A stretch of 64,000 bases of DNA from Nonomuraea muscovyensis (GTDB lineage: Bacteria > Actinomycetota > Actinomycetes > Streptosporangiales > Streptosporangiaceae), in NCBI RefSeq assembly GCF_014207745.1, contig NZ_JACHJB010000001.1, positions 2,976,001 through 3,040,000 of the forward strand, read 5' to 3'. The notes beneath the pieces are model-generated. The model saw only the letters and a list, made by a program, of their open reading frames with translations. It did no database searches and was not told the DNA's origin. Both the position numbers and the translations under genes were made by a program. Positions 56,685 through 64,000 of the stretch are shown here, piece by piece. Every line of letters starts with the position of its first letter. Position 1 is the stretch's first letter.

Positions 56685-57821
56685 TCACCCCTCCCCGCCT
56701 CCCGTGGGCAGGACGGCCTTCACCCGCCACCCACCCCCGTCCACGGGCCCCGCCTCGAACGACCCGCCCACCAGCGCGGCCCGTTCGCGCATTCCGATCA
56801 ACCCGGCCCCCGCCCCGTCCAGCCGGGCCCTACGCCCGTTCACCGGATTGTCGACCGCCACCGACACCCGCTCCGGCGCGTACTCGATGACGACGGTCGC
56901 GGCCTCCTGCCCATGTTTGAGAGCGTTCGTCAGCGCCTCCTGGAGAATCCGATACCCCGCCAGATCGACCGGCGCCGGCAACTCCCGCACCTCTCCCTCG
57001 ACCCGCATCGTCGTCGCCAGCCCTGCCTCGTGCGCCCGTTGGGCCAGACTCTCCGAGTCGGCCAGCCGTGGCCGCATGGCATCGGCGGTGTCGTCGCCCT
57101 CCTGCCGCAGGAGACCGATCATCGACCGCATCTCGGCCATGCCCTGCACGCTGTTCTCCCGTACGGACTGCATGACCCGCCGAACCGTCCGCTCGTCGAG
57201 ATCCCTGCGGGAGAGAGCGGCTGTGGACTGGATGGCGATGGCACTGAAATGGTTGGCGATCATGTCGTGCAGCTCGCGCGCCATCCGCCGCCGCTCGGCC
57301 GCGATAGCCGCCTGCCGGTCGAGCTCCGCCAGGCGGGCCACCTGCTCGGCCCTGGCCCGTTCGGCCGCCGCCTGATCCCGCTGCTGCCGCAGCACCATCG
57401 CCGTCGTCACCGGGGTCACCAGCACCAACGCCGCCTGAACGGCGAAGATCGGCAAGACCTTCCAGTCCCTGGCCAGGAACCCCGCGACGGCCCCGGCCAG
57501 CACCGCTAGCACGCTGGCCCCACCCAGCAGCCACCGCGAGAACCTCGCCGGCCCGTACAACGCGGCCGCGTACGCGTTGTCCGTGAACACCAGAACGGTC
57601 GGCAACGACGGCCCCACCACCAGATCCAGCGAGATGCCCACCACGCCGAGCCCCAGCGACACCAGCGGCGCCCGATACCGGACGAGCACTCCGGCGCATG
57701 TCAGGGCCAACGGCACCACCAGCACCCACTCGGGCACACCCCGCCGCGTATAAGCACCCCCCATGATCAGGAGCACCCCGACGACGAAGACCAGCCCCGC
57801 CCAGTGCGCCGCGCGTCTCAT
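56685..57821 (-). CDS. NarL-type sensor histidine kinase
   Basis: This 378-residue kinase of the HisKA_3 family has about five or six N-terminal membrane helices, then the dimerisation segment ERRRMARELHDMIANHF with phospho-acceptor His185. A HATPase domain follows (LQEALTNALKHG, GLIGMRERAALVGG). ATG 57821 starts the first helix. It signals to the response regulator at 55836. Confidence 0.93.
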   Translation of the reverse strand: MRRAAHWAGLVFVVGVLLIMGGAYTRRGVPEWVLVVPLALTCAGVLVRYRAPLVSLGLGVVGISLDLVVGPSLPTVLVFTDNAYAAALYGPARFSRWLLGGASVLAVLAGAVAGFLARDWKVLPIFAVQAALVLVTPVTTAMVLRQQRDQAAAERARAEQVARLAELDRQAAIAAERRRMARELHDMIANHFSAIAIQSTAALSRRDLDERTVRRVMQSVRENSVQGMAEMRSMIGLLRQEGDDTADAMRPRLADSESLAQRAHEAGLATTMRVEGEVRELPAPVDLAGYRILQEALTNALKHGQEAATVVIEYAPERVSVAVDNPVNGRRARLDGAGAGLIGMRERAALVGGSFEAGPVDGGGWRVKAVLPTGGGEG

Positions 57822-57871
57822 ACCCCCATCCCACCATCGCCCGCGAGCCCCACCCTCCTCCGCCCGACCGC

Positions 57872-57901
57872 CTGTGGATACACCGTTCGATGTATCCACA
57901 G
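57872..57901. promoter_or_regulatory. Perfect 11-bp inverted repeat in a divergent promoter region
   Basis: CTGTGGATACA (57872-57882) and TGTATCCACAG (57891-57901) pair perfectly around 8 bases. The repeat lies between the divergent kinase and membrane protein genes. It may be an operator. Each arm also contains a near match to the DnaA box (TATCCACA). Confidence 0.5.
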
Positions 57902-57953
57902 GATCGTTTCCGCCGACGATGTACGGAACGTCCCGTCCCGAGACGATGAATCA

Positions 57954-58499
57954 GTGATTGTCGCCATCCTGATCGGCTGCGAGGTCGGCTTCTGGGTCCT
58001 CCTGGGGCTGGGCCTCGCCTCCCGCTACCTGTGGAACCGCCGCACGCTGAGCACGGTCCTCCTCCTCAGCGTGCCGCTGCTCGACGTCATCCTCCTGGCC
58101 GCCGCGGTGATCGACATGCGCGGCGGCGCCACCGCCGACCTCAGGCACGGCCTCGCCGCCGCCTACCTCGCCTACAGCGTCGTCTTCGGCCACCGCACCC
58201 TCCGCTGGGCCGACGCCAAGTTCCGTCAGCGCTTCGCCGGCGGCCCCCCACCCCCGCACCCGCCGGCGGCCGGCATGGCCCGCGCCCGCTACGAATGGGC
58301 CTTCTGGCTCCGCATCGCCCTCGCCTACGCCCTCGCCTGGTTCATCGTCTTCGGCCTCACCTGGCTCGTGGACGACCCCGCCCGCACCGAACCCCTGTTC
58401 ACCTTCATGTACGGCCTCCTCAAAATCCCCCTGATCGCCCTGATCTGGCCGGTCAGCTACACCCTCTGGCCCCGCAAGCCGGACACCGTACGGTCATGA
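57954..58499 (+). CDS. Hypothetical membrane protein
   Basis: The 181-residue protein has five hydrophobic segments (VIVAILIGCEVGFWVLLGLG at the start; TFMYGLLKIPLIALIWPVSY near the end) and a basic, Pro-rich loop in the middle. Its layout recalls membrane proteins often found beside NarL-type two-component genes in actinomycetes. GTG 57954 starts the first helix. It is divergent from the kinase gene. Confidence 0.75.
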   Translation: MIVAILIGCEVGFWVLLGLGLASRYLWNRRTLSTVLLLSVPLLDVILLAAAVIDMRGGATADLRHGLAAAYLAYSVVFGHRTLRWADAKFRQRFAGGPPPPHPPAAGMARARYEWAFWLRIALAYALAWFIVFGLTWLVDDPARTEPLFTFMYGLLKIPLIALIWPVSYTLWPRKPDTVRS

Positions 58500-58556
58500 T
58501 TGCCAAATCTGGTTCGAGGCACCGCCGAAGACCCGCTATGCTTGCTTACGCAGCGA

Positions 58557-58632
58557 GCGGCCGTAGCTCAATGGATAGAGCATCTGACTACGGATCAGAA
58601 GGTTGGGGTTTCGAGTACCTCCGGCCGCACCA
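58557..58632 (+). tRNA. tRNA-Arg (anticodon ACG)
   Basis: A complete cloverleaf has acceptor GCGGCCG/CGGCCGC, the D arm GCTC...GAGC, anticodon stem TCTGA/TCAGA with loop CTACGGA (anticodon ACG, codon CGU) and T loop TTCGAGT. The CCA end is encoded. The adjacent integrase suggests that the 3' end is an attachment site. Confidence 0.95.
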
Positions 58633-58638
58633 CAGCTC

Positions 58639-58673
58639 AAAGGCCCTTCGGGATGATCCCGGAGGGCCTTTTT
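58639..58673 (+). terminator. Terminator after tRNA-Arg
   Basis: AAAGGCCCTTCGGGA (58639-58653) and TCCCGGAGGGCCTTT (58657-58671) pair with one wobble around TGA, followed by T residues. It is a typical intrinsic terminator. Confidence 0.9.
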
Positions 58674-58707
58674 CGATCTCGTACAGCAGCGGTTTACAGC
58701 AACGTCC

Positions 58708-59769
58708 TCAGCTCCCGGAGCCGTCAAGGCTTTGGTTGAGCCGGTCGAGAGCCTTACGGGTTTCGGGGCTTGGGATCTGTGTGTAGACGTCCATGGTCAT
58801 CGAGATCTGAGAGCGCCGCAGGATGCGCATCGCCACGCGCGGGTGGACGTCGAGGGCGGCCAGGAGCGAGGCGCAGGTGTGGCGGGTGTCGTGGACGCGG
58901 ATGTGCGGGACGCCCGCGTTGCGGCAGTGGGTTTCGAAGGCGCGGTTGAAGTTGCGCGGTTCGATCGGTGTGCCGGTCCGGGTGGTGAACGTCAGGTCTG
59001 AGGGCTTCCATCTGTCTCCGGCCGCCTGCCGTGCCTCCTCCTGGACACGTTGGCGGTGTCGGAGTGCGGAGACGCAGAGGCCGAACAAGGGGAGGGAGGC
59101 CGTCGAGTCGTCTGTCTTGGTCGTCTCACGGTGGAGAAGCCGGCCACCGAGCCTGGTGAGCTGGCGGGAGATCCAGAGTTGTTCGCCGCCCAGGTCCACG
59201 CAGTCCCAGGCCAGGCCGAGGACTTCCCCGCGGCGCAGGCCCAGGACGAGAATGAGCACGTACGCCGCGTAGAGCGGGTCATCAACCTCCCGAAGGTGTA
59301 CGAGGAACGTGCGGGCCTCGTCGACCGTCCACACCGCGTGCTGGCGCTTCTTCTTGGTCGTGCTGGGGCTTGGCAGCGTGGTCAGCGATGCGACGTTCTT
59401 CGAGATCAGTTCCTCCCGCAGGGCGTGACCAAGCGCGGACCGCAGGACGCGGCGGATGCCCGCGATGGTGCTGCGGGACGGGTAGCCCTTGCAGCACTTG
59501 CCGAGCGAGCAGCACCGCCGCTTGTGTTCGGGCCGCTTGTGGTCCTTCTTCTGATCGCAGCAGGTGCAGAGGGTGGGCAGGGTGTTCAGCCAGGCTTGTA
59601 CGTCGCGGACGGTCAGCTTGTCCAGGCGCTTCTTGCCCAGGCCGGGGACGATGTAGAGCCGGACGAGCGGCTCGTACGCCACGTAAGTCGTGGGCTCGCG
59701 GTTGGGCTCGATGACTTCGGCGAGCCAGCGCTTCACGAAGGCGGCCACCGTTTCATGCCTGGTGGCCAC
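58708..59769 (-). CDS. Tyrosine-family integrase, probably 5'-truncated
   Basis: The 353-residue tyrosine recombinase points toward tRNA-Arg. Visible are Arg in LGLRRGE near 179, HDTRHT (His293, Arg296) and the nucleophile Tyr in MTMDVYTQI near 329. The usual LRHS motif reads LRRS, so the second conserved His is Arg. Homologous coding (TPEGKKTRKWAYGKTREETH) continues 50 codons upstream of GTG 59769 in the same frame with no start codon before an in-frame stop. The N-terminal arm-binding domain therefore seems broken. It is likely inactive. Confidence 0.8.
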   Translation of the reverse strand: MATRHETVAAFVKRWLAEVIEPNREPTTYVAYEPLVRLYIVPGLGKKRLDKLTVRDVQAWLNTLPTLCTCCDQKKDHKRPEHKRRCCSLGKCCKGYPSRSTIAGIRRVLRSALGHALREELISKNVASLTTLPSPSTTKKKRQHAVWTVDEARTFLVHLREVDDPLYAAYVLILVLGLRRGEVLGLAWDCVDLGGEQLWISRQLTRLGGRLLHRETTKTDDSTASLPLFGLCVSALRHRQRVQEEARQAAGDRWKPSDLTFTTRTGTPIEPRNFNRAFETHCRNAGVPHIRVHDTRHTCASLLAALDVHPRVAMRILRRSQISMTMDVYTQIPSPETRKALDRLNQSLDGSGS

Positions 59770-60867
59770 AGGTCCCTTGCGCGCGAGCTCGTGGAGCTTG
59801 AGCCACTTGTCGTGGGTCTCCTCGCGGGTCTTGCCGTAGGCCCACTTGCGGGTCTTCTTGCCCTCGGGTGTGGTGACCCAGACGTAGCCGGCCGCACCGT
59901 CTGGGCACTCATCTCCCTCGCCCCCGTCGGCCCAGTCACATGATTGACTGTCTGTCGCCCCACGTCCCAGAACCAGAGCGAAACTGCTCCCGCCTGGTCT
60001 GGCTCACCGCTCGCAACGAGCCGCGCAGAACGCTCGCCTGGACCTGCCATTGCGCTGATGTCGTCTACGAGCTCTGCGCAGCAGGTGGCCAGACCTTTCT
60101 CCGCCGCACCGATTCGCCGGGGGAGAAGGCTGTTGAGACTCATCGCATGAGCACCCGAGAGGGACACGCCACATGGCAGGCCCTGCTCGACGGGCATGTC
60201 CGATAGCAGTATCCGCAGCTCAGACGCTATGCGGTCAAGCATCCCGTCAAGATCATTTGGTCTGCCGTTCCACGGATGAGAAGTTTCTCTACGTCTTCAA
60301 GGGCAGCCCGCCTCCGGCGGCCTGCCGCGCGTCGGGCGGTCGCTGGCCGCGCTGCGGCTCTTCGGCCGGTCGCGGCCAGCACCGCCCACGCGCTATCAGC
60401 AATACGGCGAACTGCTAGAACGTCGAAAGGCGGATCACGGCCGAACCCTCGACCGGCTGGACCTGATGTCTCAGCACCCGATCGCTGAAGACGCCACAGC
60501 TCAAGCTTGCCGAGTTGTACTCATAGGAGATCAAGCGGCGGCGCGGCGCGCCGCCGTGCCCCCGGCCCTCCGCCCGCCCGCCGTCCGGCGTGCGGCCTGG
60601 GGGCCGGTCCCGGACGGCGGCGGGATGCCGGGCCGGGCACTGCACACCGGCCCCGCCGTACCAACCGAACGCCCCGACCGGGGGTTGCCCCGCCGCCGCA
60701 CAGATTCAGCCCTACGATCGCCACTGCCTGGCCGGCCGCCGTAGATTGCTGGGGGCGATCGTCGATCCGTGCTTCGTTCCTCAGCACGGCTCACCGAGCA
60801 GGGTTGTTACGGTCCAGCTCCATGCCGAGGGGCGCTCCAGCGTGTGAGAGCTACACGGTGAGCTTGC
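59770..60867. other. Integrase 5' remnant and gene-free DNA
   Basis: 59770 to about 59930 still encodes the integrase N-terminal segment in frame but without a start. A minus-strand frame at about 59936-60242 (ELVDDISAMAGPGERSARLV) looks protein-like but overlaps the integrase remnant, has no recognised family and may be a fragment. From 60243 to the IS end no gene, RNA or repeat was recognised. Confidence 0.5.
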
Positions 60868-60896
60868 GCTCGGTCGCGTCCGAGATGCGGTGTAAA
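60868..60896 (+). repeat. Left terminal inverted repeat of the IS
   Basis: The 29-base end starts GCTCGGTCGCGTCC and ends GCGGTGTAAA; its five middle bases differ from the right end at four positions. Confidence 0.8.
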
Positions 60897-60961
60897 AGTG
60901 AACGAGCGTAGGTTGCCGTGCTGAACCGACCAAAGTTCGCACTACGCAAGGACCTACGCTC

Positions 60962-62320
60962 GTGGCACGCACACTACCGCCCGTTCAGGCCATCCGCGCC
61001 GAGATCGACGCCCTGTTCGCCTCTGACCGTGATCTGGTCGAGGTCATCGAGGACGTCGCCCGGCTCGGCGCCCGCCTGATCATCCAGACCGCCGTCGAAG
61101 CCGAGGTCGATGCCTTCCTCGGCCGCGCCCGCTACCAGCGCGCCACCGCCGTCACCGCTGACGCCACCAGCTCGAAGGAGAGCACGGTGCGGCCCGGCCA
61201 TCGCAACGGGCACTGCCCGACCACCGTCAAGACCACCAGCGGGCCGATCACCATCGCCCGCCCGAAGCTGCGCGGCACCACCGAGAAGTGCGCCTCCCGC
61301 CTGTTCGGCACCGGCGTCACCCGCACCCACGCGCTGGAGACGCTGGTGATCGCCTCCTTCGTGCGCGGGCTGAGCGTGCGTGACGTCGAGGGCGCGCTGG
61401 CCGACGCGCTCGGCCCCGAGGCCGCCCTGTCCAAGTCCACGGTCTCGACCATCTGCCAGGCCATCGTCGCCGAGTACGACGCCTGGTGCCGCCGCGACCT
61501 GTCCGAGGTGGAGCTGGACTATCTGTTCCTGGACGCCTCGCACTTCAAGATGCACGACGGGCAGCGGGCCGAGCCGATCCTGGCCGCCTGGGGCATCACC
61601 ACCGCAGGCAAGCCCGTCTTCGTCGGCCTGGCCGCCGCCGGATCCGAGTCCACCGACGCCTGGCACGACTTCCTGACCGACCTGGCCGGCCGCGGCCTGC
61701 GCCCGCCACTGCTGATCGTCTCCGACGGCGCACCCGGCCTGATCAGCGCCGCCGAGCAGGTCCTCGCACCCTCGCTGCGCCAAAGGTGTCTCGTTCATCG
61801 CGCCCGCAATGTGCTGGCGAAGGTCAGCGCCGGCGACCAGTCCGAGGTGAAGGCCGCCTACTGGCAGATCTTCGACCTCACCGAGCTCGGCGACGACATC
61901 AAGCCCGGCCAGCAGCTCGTCGACTGGGTACAGCGGCGCATCGACGCCTTCGCCAAGGTCTGGGGCGGCCGGTATCCAGCGGCGGTCAAATGCCTGCTCA
62001 CCGACCGGCAGAGCCTTACCACCTACCTGCGCTTCCCGCTCGAGCACCACAAGCGCGTGCGGCACTCCAACTTCATCGAGCGCACCTTCGGTGAGACCCG
62101 CCACCGCGTCAAGGTCATCGGCCGCCTCCCCGGCGAAACCAGCTGCGTCTCACTCGTGTGGGCCGTACTCGACCGAGCCGCACGCGGCTGGCGCGGCTTC
62201 ACCATGACCAGCACGGGCCTGCGCATCCTGCATGACCTCCGCCGAGCCCTGCTGCAGCCGCCCACACAGCTCCACCCGTCCGACGACCCAGCCTTGGCAC
62301 CCGTCACCGAGGCCGCCTAA
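60962..62320 (+). CDS. IS256-family transposase
   Basis: The 452-residue DDE transposase has DASHFK (first Asp near 190), SDGAPGL (second Asp near 255) and the Glu in NFIERTFGETRHRVKVIG near 373, in the IS256 pattern. GTG start. The length is slightly above the 400-residue norm. The reading frame is intact and the ends are present, so it may be mobile. Confidence 0.95.
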   Translation: MARTLPPVQAIRAEIDALFASDRDLVEVIEDVARLGARLIIQTAVEAEVDAFLGRARYQRATAVTADATSSKESTVRPGHRNGHCPTTVKTTSGPITIARPKLRGTTEKCASRLFGTGVTRTHALETLVIASFVRGLSVRDVEGALADALGPEAALSKSTVSTICQAIVAEYDAWCRRDLSEVELDYLFLDASHFKMHDGQRAEPILAAWGITTAGKPVFVGLAAAGSESTDAWHDFLTDLAGRGLRPPLLIVSDGAPGLISAAEQVLAPSLRQRCLVHRARNVLAKVSAGDQSEVKAAYWQIFDLTELGDDIKPGQQLVDWVQRRIDAFAKVWGGRYPAAVKCLLTDRQSLTTYLRFPLEHHKRVRHSNFIERTFGETRHRVKVIGRLPGETSCVSLVWAVLDRAARGWRGFTMTSTGLRILHDLRRALLQPPTQLHPSDDPALAPVTEAA

Positions 62321-62353
62321 GATCCAACCCACGGCACCTACCTCGTCGAGCCA

Positions 62354-62382
62354 TTTACACCGCTCCGAGGACGCGACCGAGC
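62354..62382 (-). repeat. Right terminal inverted repeat of the IS
   Basis: Read on the minus strand it starts GCTCGGTCGCGTCC and ends GCGGTGTAAA, complementary to the left end at 25 of 29 positions. Confidence 0.8.
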
Positions 62383-62388
62383 TTGCGG

Positions 62389-62832
62389 TCAATACAGCTT
62401 TGGGGAGGCGGCGGTTCTGCGGAGAGCCGTCTCGTACTGCTGCCTGTCGAAGACAAAAGGACCCAGCGCCCTGAGATCCCAGTTGGGACGGTGGCCGTTA
62501 CGAAACCCAGACCAAGTGACGGTCTGCTCGGTTACCTCGACCTGCGCGGTCAACGGCCAGCATCCCCAGTCGCCGCATTCGCAGCCCAGCAGCACCGTCT
62601 CTCCTTCGGAAAACCACTGGAGACGGGGTGCCCCGAGGAAATGGGTGCTCGGCCAGCAGATCAAGTCCCGCTCCAGTAGTCCCGCATAGGCCCCCGCGAT
62701 GCTTGGGCTGGAGGCCAGCGGTAGTTCGACGACGCGCGCGAGTTCGATGAGATTGATGCCGTCGACCAGGATGTCCATGCGCGGATAGACGCTGGGGGCG
62801 ACCGGCCCTACGCGGAACTCGATCACATTCAC
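62389..62832 (-). CDS. Conserved hypothetical protein
   Basis: The 147-residue soluble protein has a Cys/Trp-rich centre VLLGCECGDWGCWPLTAQVE, a motif I associate with a small family of unknown function in actinomycetes. Its stop lies seven bases beyond the right end of the IS, so the IS landed just behind the gene or replaced its last codons. Confidence 0.65.
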   Translation of the reverse strand: MNVIEFRVGPVAPSVYPRMDILVDGINLIELARVVELPLASSPSIAGAYAGLLERDLICWPSTHFLGAPRLQWFSEGETVLLGCECGDWGCWPLTAQVEVTEQTVTWSGFRNGHRPNWDLRALGPFVFDRQQYETALRRTAASPKLY

Positions 62833-63134
62833 GGAGATACCTTATGTCTTGAGTTTAAGATGCTTCGCCAAGTTCGGACGGTCACGAACGTCCTTGGGAC
62901 ACCAAAACAGGGCCGAGACTCAAGATCCGGGATATGCGCGGGATGAACTGCGGACGGTCAGTGCCGCGGTCGATCAGAAGTGCAGGTCGTAGAGCACTCA
63001 GCGTCCGAACCGTCAGCCCGCTGTAAAACCGTCGGCTCTCAGGAGCGTGTTTCGGGGGTTGCAGTTTGGGCTGCCATGCACGGCTCGTACCGAGAAGCGC
63101 ACCACAATCGAGGTCTCGGCCATCGTGCGATGAC
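62833..63134. other. Intergenic stretch without a gene
   Basis: About 300 bases of lower GC near the left part carry only short frames. No RNA gene, terminator or repeat was recognised. Confidence 0.5.
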
Positions 63135-63941
63135 TCAATTAGGTGACCAGCGCCACCGGTCGAGCTCGGTCCACTTTGCTTCGAGGGCGGTGGCGAGTTG
63201 TCCGCCGAAGGCGACCGTTCCCTCGTGGGAGGCGAACGCGATCCAGGTAAGCGTGTCATCGCTCCACACGCCCTCAGCGCCGGTGTACTGGGGTTCTAAC
63301 ATCTCTACATCTACGAGGTAGTCCGCGCCGTACTCGCGCAGTTCTGTCACGCGGCCGCCGCTCATGTCGCGTACTGCGGCGCGCACCTGGGCGAGTCCCT
63401 GCTCGTCCCACATCGATACCTCCGTCAGCACGAGGACGTCGGGTGGATTCGGCTCGGCGAGCATGGGGTACCACGACCTGCCCACCAGCCCCCACCGCTG
63501 CTCCAACTGTTTCTGTCGTTCGAACGACTCGGCGGGCATCAACACGCGCCGGTAGGGCAGCGGTTCCACCGGAAAGTCGGCCCGCGCTACCCAGGCTTGC
63601 AAGGTCGACTGAAACAGCCGGCGTTCCTCAGCCATCGCCTTTGCCTCGGTCTTGTTCGATGCCGGTTGTGTGAACGGCGACTGGGCCGTGTCGGCAGCCT
63701 CGGATAGGGCGTCGACGAGGTCGGAGAACTCGGGCAGCCGGTCTGGATCGAGCCGCTCCACGTGTTCCAGGATCGCTGCGATCACGTTGTAGCGGGGGAA
63801 GATGCGCCAGGCTTCGGGACGGTACTTGTACCCGAATGCGGACCGTCCCTCGTTGGGCAGTGCGGCGTACTTGTCGGTCAGCTCGTCGTACCGCTCCATC
63901 AGGTACCGTCGTGCCGCCGTGTGCAGCGTTACCGAGTCCAT
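63135..63941 (-). CDS. Hypothetical protein
   Basis: The 268-residue soluble protein is mostly helical in the first half (YLMERYDELTDKYAALPNEG, VIAAILEHVERLDPDRLPEF). The C-terminal half is mixed, with VLVLTEVSMWDEQGLAQVRA and a Trp-rich end (ELDRWRWSPN). ATG 63941 follows GGGGAG. No family is recognised; it lies in the cargo part of the putative element. Confidence 0.65.
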   Translation of the reverse strand: MDSVTLHTAARRYLMERYDELTDKYAALPNEGRSAFGYKYRPEAWRIFPRYNVIAAILEHVERLDPDRLPEFSDLVDALSEAADTAQSPFTQPASNKTEAKAMAEERRLFQSTLQAWVARADFPVEPLPYRRVLMPAESFERQKQLEQRWGLVGRSWYPMLAEPNPPDVLVLTEVSMWDEQGLAQVRAAVRDMSGGRVTELREYGADYLVDVEMLEPQYTGAEGVWSDDTLTWIAFASHEGTVAFGGQLATALEAKWTELDRWRWSPN

Positions 63942-64000
63942 GCCACAAACTCCCCATGATTCAGCCGCCGGCGCACTCTGATGCCTGGCAACGGACGTTT

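Larger units (their letters stand above)
60868..62382 (+). mobile_element. IS256-family insertion sequence, complete
   Basis: The 1515-bp element has one transposase gene between 29-bp terminal inverted repeats that match at 25 positions. The flanking 8-9 bases do not show a clear target duplication, so either the exact ends differ by a few bases or the site has changed. Confidence 0.85.

Noticed and set aside
60243..60867. Right attachment site or second tRNA-Arg 3' end
   Set aside because: No copy of the tRNA-Arg T arm or acceptor end was found by eye in 59-64 kb.
60507..60911. Plus-strand frame left of the IS
   Set aside because: Pro/Arg-rich translation without homology; it runs into the IS end and has no start signal.

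Overview
This window is high-GC actinomycete chromosome. The evidence is strong GC bias at third codon positions, GTG starts, an ATGA-coupled conservon (cvnABCD), two ECF41-type sigma factors, SigE-family sigma factors and a large LuxR/LAL regulator. A member of the Streptosporangiales (Nonomuraea or Actinomadura type) is plausible, but the genus cannot be proved from the sequence.

1-17.4 kb is a glycine betaine catabolic locus. A divergent purU and a betaine-aldehyde-dehydrogenase-type gene are followed by a betaine ABC importer (ProV-type ATPase, a permease made of two fused ProW-like units, an OpuAC-type lipoprotein) and a strong terminator. The catabolic operon dmgO-glyA-soxBDAG-sdaA comes next: dimethylglycine to sarcosine to glycine to serine to pyruvate, with folate taking the methyl groups and PurU recycling formyl-folate. 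Three related 15-bp palindromes lie in front of purU, betB and dmgO and look like one regulon operator. A yefM/yoeB toxin-antitoxin pair follows, behind a perfect 15-bp inverted repeat.

17.4-38 kb is a mosaic of small regulatory and metabolic units. It holds an ECF41 sigma factor with the remnant of its usual carboxymuconolactone-decarboxylase partner, a secreted BNR-repeat protein, an AraC regulator/PhyH dioxygenase pair, a TetR regulator with twin operators and a beta-hydroxyacid dehydrogenase. These are followed by a LAL regulator divergent from an ene-reductase/MFS pair, a polysaccharide deacetylase, a Ser/Thr kinase, a conservon without its P450, and a second ECF41 factor followed by a DoxX-like gene with a recognisable ECF41 promoter.

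38-44.2 kb is a gene-poor, lower-GC stretch of hypothetical genes and decayed open frames. A degenerate tRNA-Ser copy with its terminator bounds it on the left and the intact tRNA-Ser(GCT) bounds it on the right. It may be the relic of an inserted element.

44.2-58.5 kb holds a YceI/MarR divergent pair, a SigE-family sigma factor, a barrel-type Cys-rich protein with a MauE-like membrane protein, and an AAA ATPase. It also holds a deleted sigma/membrane-sensor pseudogene next to its intact paralogue pair. The least ordinary unit is a coupled operon of an Lgt paralogue, a Tes-like radical SAM enzyme and a small membrane protein, possibly a lipid-modifying system. A NarL-type two-component system follows.

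58.5-64 kb begins at tRNA-Arg(ACG), immediately followed by a tyrosine integrase that looks inactivated (no N-terminal start, one catalytic His changed). A complete IS256-family element with 29-bp inverted repeats and two hypothetical genes come after it. This is probably the left end of an integrated element that continues past the window.
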